Of a stretch of 64,000 nucleotides of DNA, positions 60,703 to 64,000 are shown in pieces. The translations under genes were made by a program, and so were the position numbers. The stretch spans positions 286,520-350,519 of the forward strand of contig BGKB01000065.1 of assembly GCA_003116975.1 (NCBI GenBank), given 5' to 3'. The DNA is from Aurantiochytrium sp. KH105 (taxonomy: Eukaryota > Sar > Bigyra > Thraustochytrida > Thraustochytriidae). The notes beneath the pieces are model-generated. The model had not been told where the DNA came from. It was given only the letters and a program-made list of their open reading frames with translations, and ran no database searches. Position 1 is the stretch's first letter. Each line of letters starts with the position of its first letter.

Positions 60703-61219
60703 GGTGCGCTCGCTGCACCCCCGCGCGTGTGAAAGTTGTGTCACGAGTTTGCCTTCTGCGTAGGTCACGGCTCGCTCGCGCGCGACTGACACTTATCTTG
60801 CTGAGCGCTGTCGGTGCATGATCGACCTTTTCTCCATGGCGCACGGCAGCGCTCTTTGATTATCTTGTACAATGTAATCGCTTGAGCTCATTTGCGAGAA
60901 CAGAGCGCGTAGAAACGGTCAACGGGTGGTCGTGTCGAAAAGTGATGGCAGGTACATGAGTCGACAAAACAACCAGATGCGAACAAGGCGCCCAGCAGAT
61001 GCAGTACGATCCGCTTCCCTAGGTAGTATGGACACGGTCGGCGCGAAAGCTGCCTAGAGGTACTCCCACACCATCCCGTGAAATTAAGAACCTTTTGGAT
61101 CTATCACAACGAAAGCAGATGAAGTGTCTAAAGCAAGATTCCGCAAAAGCGCTCACAAAAGAAGGTTTGCCCCCCTTTTGCGGAACTAGACTGTAAGACG
61201 GATTTTGTTTAACGCTGAT
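60703..61219. other. Intergenic region
   Basis: Upstream flank of the small minus-strand ORF. No ORF or repeat recognised. Confidence 0.45.
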
Positions 61220-61500
61220 TGCCTACGGATGATTCAAGTCTGCTCGTGATGGGACTGCTTTGCCTCGGCGCCAGGTCCAGGACTTGGATAAGTGAGGTGC
61301 AGAGGAGCTGGTGAGGAGCACGGGGCATTGTGAGGCTTATCAGCTCGGAGGTGTTTACTGCCGTGACTTTGTAGTCTGCCTTCACCCAGCACAGTGATTG
61401 CTGTAAAGGCTTTAGATGAGACTTCCTATGGGTGAAAGGTTGGCGTCATCTTGTCCATGCCGTCCAGCCGTGGTGGCGTCATTGTTTTTCTTTGATACTT
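61220..61500 (+). repeat. Dispersed repeat, copy D
   Basis: Blocks in the same order as copies A and B: GATGGGACTGCTTTGC, GAGGAGCTGGTGAGGAGCAC, TTTACTGCCGTGACTTT, CATCTTGTCCATGCCGTCCA and the tail CGTGGTGGCGTCATTGTT followed by TTTGATAC. Confidence 0.75.
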
Positions 61501-62348
61501 CCGCATGCTGGCAACACTAACTCTCTCCAAGGGACACTGACTTTACTCTTCTTTGCTTGGGTGTTTTTCTTTCGGTACGTCGAAAATGTTGCAATGGACG
61601 AGCCAACAATGAGTGCTCTTTATGCTTGCTCCAAGGTCGCATACGGAGATCGGCATGTTCGTTTGCAGACTTCTGCAGAGAAAAGCAAAACAAGTAGGGT
61701 GTTTGCTCTGCGTTGCTGATAACACTCGTAAACTAACTTGTTTTTCCGATGTACGCTTGCTTTGGCGTCAGGCCGAGCGAACTATTTGGGATCGGTTTCT
61801 GCAACTCTGAGCGCAGCAAGTGTTGCTGCTTTTCATTCATCGCCTTGCACGTCACTATCAGCAGATTGCACGAGGAGAATCACATGTAATCAGGGGCTAG
61901 GGTCACGAGAAGGACAGCAACGGCGAGCTCGTCCAGCTCGGAGAGATCGGCAGAGCCGAAATAGTGACGAGCGCAGATGCCATAGCAAGCCCCGATGCGT
62001 ACAGACTTTGATCTTGAAGACATGCGAGAGATACGCTCAATGGTGCAGCCATCGTCTTGCGCGAAGTAAAAGAGGGAGCATGCTCTTCTTGTTATCGGGG
62101 GCGGAGCTCGACGTTTGCTGAGGGCGCGAGACACATTTGCTGAGGGCGACTTGCCAACCCACTCTGGCCGCACGATCGAAACGAGCAAAGACGCCGGAGA
62201 AGCGTTGGTCGGTCGGTAGGCAGGCTGGCAAAAAGAGCGCTGGGCTTGCTACGTCTCTATGCACTGGCGCCTGCTCACACTCTGACGAAGGTTCCTGGCA
62301 GGCGCTGCAGCTTCTGGATCAAGTTGGCCAACGTGCTCCGAGTCGCAT
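61501..62348. other. Intergenic region
   Basis: Mixed-composition DNA. Short ORFs of 60-130 residues overlap on both strands without recognisable content. Confidence 0.45.
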
Positions 62349-63042
62349 GTGGCTCACAACGATCTGCTCTTTCTTTCTTTGCTCACTGCAAGCGCAGCGG
62401 CACGGCGTTGGGTGCGCGCAGGATGCATGGCTGGTGCGCCTCATACCCGCTCGCGCTGGACTGCACCTAAACCCGCTCGCACGCACGCTCGCTCGCTCAC
62501 TTGCCGCGCGTGGCCTGCCGAAAAAAAAAAAAAGCATTTGTTTATTTTCCTTCACTTCGATTCACTTGAAGCGAATTTTCCCTCGCTGCGTCCTCGGCTG
62601 GTTCTGCTTGCTTCTATTGCAGCAACTTCCCTCGCCGAGTTGAGTGCGAAGAGTGCGAGCGGACGGGGACAGGGGACGTTGGAGGAAGTGGGAGTGGCCT
62701 GCGGACGGCCGTCTGTCACATTTGAAAGGAGCTTTGTGCAGAATGACATTTTGATTCGAAAACTTGAAGAAACGGACATTGAGGAAGTCAAGGCACTGAC
62801 TAGCACATTCCAATGTGGGGCGTACGATAGGTAAGCGAAACAAACGGGGTGGTGGTATGTTCCATGAGATGAAAGCGTCTAGGTGCTGACGCTTTGATGT
62901 AGACGCCGTGAGGATTGTCAATGAAGTGAGATCTGACGAGCTGGACAACGGAAAGGCGATTTCGCACAGAAAATGCGACGGCGCCTACCTTGCTTATAAA
63001 CTAAACTCGGACTCTGTCTGTCGGGAATGGAGTGATGGCCAT
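62349..63042 (+). CDS. Possible spliced gene, GNAT-like N-terminus (partial model)
   Basis: The end of a plus-strand open frame (to 62830) has good composition: DILIRKLEETDIEEVKALTS resembles the first strand and helix of a GNAT acetyltransferase. It stops at a GTAAGC donor (62831). Splicing to an AG at 62911-62912 restores an open frame (RIVNEVRSDELDNGKAISHR onward to CREWSDGH), which ends at a second donor GTAAGT (63043). A more usual TAG acceptor at 62901-62902 would give a stop. I cannot find a start codon (the frame opens at a GTG and its early part is low-complexity) or a convincing third exon. It may be a real multi-exon gene or a decayed one. Confidence 0.3.
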
Positions 63043-63893
63043 GTAAGTAAAAGTGTTGAGAATGTTCATCTATTGCTTTGACTGGTTTGATTGCGAAGGT
63101 GGCCGGCCCGTAATGACCCCGATGAGTGGTTCTGTATTAAATTTCGAAGATAAGTCTCTGGAATCGGTTGATCGAGTCAAGTGAATCAATGAACTGTCTT
63201 TGCTCGGCTTACGAAGAAGAGAATAGCCGACGTGATGATGGCAGAAAACGCAGGTCAGTCTGATCAAGCTTCATCGTGATCTAGGGGTCCCAAATTTACA
63301 CTGCTGATTCAAGCTGTTTACATGCACCGAGTGGCGCGCAATAACACTCATTAGATCGTTTATTGTGCCATTGGGGTGAAGAAGAGGTTTTGAGCTTGCT
63401 AAATCGATCATTATTCGCCTGCGATTGAAGCAGACTCTCAAGTTTGCCTTTTCTGGCTCAGCGCCACAGTCACTACCACAGCTGCCACAGTGACAAGAGT
63501 TGCCTCCCACTAATAGAGAGGCAGTGGGTTGTCTGTGGACTAATAGAGAGGCAGTGGGTTGTCTGTGGGAGTTGTTTTGCTGGCTGTTGTAGGCTACCTT
63601 TCTTGCATGGCCCTCTGCGCGTTGGGTAACGATCGGTCGTTAGGTAGACAGACAAACAGCACAAAAGCGGTGGGCGTACAGACTCAATTTGGTGAAGGGC
63701 AGCGGGCAGCTTTCTGCGCGCGGTGGGGCCGAGCGGGCCCCGCGATGCGGAGGGGTGGTAGCCCGAGGCCCCAATACGTGTCCGCGTATTGGTCGGTGGT
63801 TAGGTTGGGCGAGCGTTACGGTTAGTCGGGGAGTGCGCGCTAATTAGAGACCAGTGCTCGCGGCGGGGGGCGGGGGCGCGCTGCTGACGAGGC
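63043..63893. other. Right-edge intergenic DNA
   Basis: No gene supported. Includes the 30-bp duplication, a small palindrome CCAATACG-6-CGTATTGG (63771-63792) and a GC-rich stretch (63715-63890) leading into the terminal satellite. Confidence 0.5.
63511..63570. repeat. Perfect 30-bp tandem duplication
   Basis: TAATAGAGAGGCAGTGGGTT plus ten more bases occurs at 63511-63540 and again at 63541-63570, identical apart from the last base. Confidence 0.95.
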
Positions 63894-64000
63894 GGCAAGG
63901 CAAGGCAAGGCAAGGCAAGGCAAGGCAAGGCAAGGCAAGGCAAGGCAAGGCAAGGCAAGGCAAGGCAAGGCAAGGCAAGGCAAGGCAAGGCAAGGCAAGC
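63894..64000. repeat. GGCAA pentanucleotide satellite, runs off the window
   Basis: Twenty-one uninterrupted GGCAA units (63894-63998) with no variant, followed by GC at the window end. True length is unknown. Confidence 0.97.

Noticed and set aside
63894-64000. Telomere
   Set aside because: GGCAA is not a known telomeric repeat; TTAGGG would be expected in this group.

Overview
The window looks like nuclear DNA of a GC-rich, intron-poor protist. The best fit is a stramenopile of the thraustochytrid/labyrinthulomycete kind. Evidence: long uninterrupted ORFs with eukaryotic domain sets (KH, villin headpiece, coactosin-type ADF-H, myotubularin, BUD13, cytosolic uL1/RPL10A, PH domains); nuclear tRNA genes with T-run terminators, one carrying an intron at 37/38; GC-rich leaders full of CAG, CT and GAT microsatellites; and a BT1-family carrier and a PqiA-like protein of the kind found in algae and stramenopiles. 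The assignment is inference; no rRNA or organelle sequence is present.

Layout. 0-5.3 kb: a basic protein of unknown function, then a PH protein with two membrane segments, both on +. 5.4-12.3 kb, minus strand: a TIG/RCC1/coiled-coil protein and a membrane-anchored six-KH RNA-binding protein. 12.3-15 kb: a large repeat-rich divergent intergenic region. 15-18 kb: a WD40 protein resembling the TFIIIC 90-kDa subunit, followed by a 100-bp duplication containing an N (probable assembly seam). 18.2-22.4 kb, minus: a BT1 transporter and an IQ-PH-archaemetzincin protein whose protease site is destroyed, divergent from a calmodulin-like gene (22.9 kb). 23.9-28.3 kb, minus: a giant secretory-pathway membrane protein with a PqiA-like C-terminus, interrupted by one frameshift. 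31.8-37.1 kb, plus: a PH-kinase and a SYLF-WW-polyQ-villin-headpiece protein. 37.7-39 kb, minus: a protein with three SET-like lobes. 40.6-45.4 kb, plus: an ADF-H/ADF-H/ubiquitin-like/TKL kinase and RPL10A. 46.2-48.1 kb, minus: tRNA-Ser and BUD13. 49.7-51.5 kb: an active-site-intact myotubularin. 51.9-52.9 kb: a protein of unknown function. From about 53 kb to the end the DNA is gene-poor and less GC-rich. It holds a dispersed ~250-bp repeat family, an AT-rich island, tRNA-Glu, two weak gene candidates and a GGCAA satellite running off the window, suggesting a subtelomeric or heterochromatic edge.

Functional themes. Phosphoinositide/actin signalling is over-represented: PH domains in three genes, a myotubularin, SYLF-WW-headpiece, coactosin-type domains on a kinase, and a WASH-CCDC53-like motif. 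RNA and translation functions (KH protein, RPL10A, BUD13, TFIIIC-like, tRNAs) are interspersed. Nothing suggests operons. The strongest candidates for undescribed biology are new domain combinations: a dead archaemetzincin fused to IQ and PH, the ADF-H2/UBL/TKL kinase, the PqiA-like protein with a huge ectodomain, the membrane-anchored KH6 protein, and the triple SET protein.
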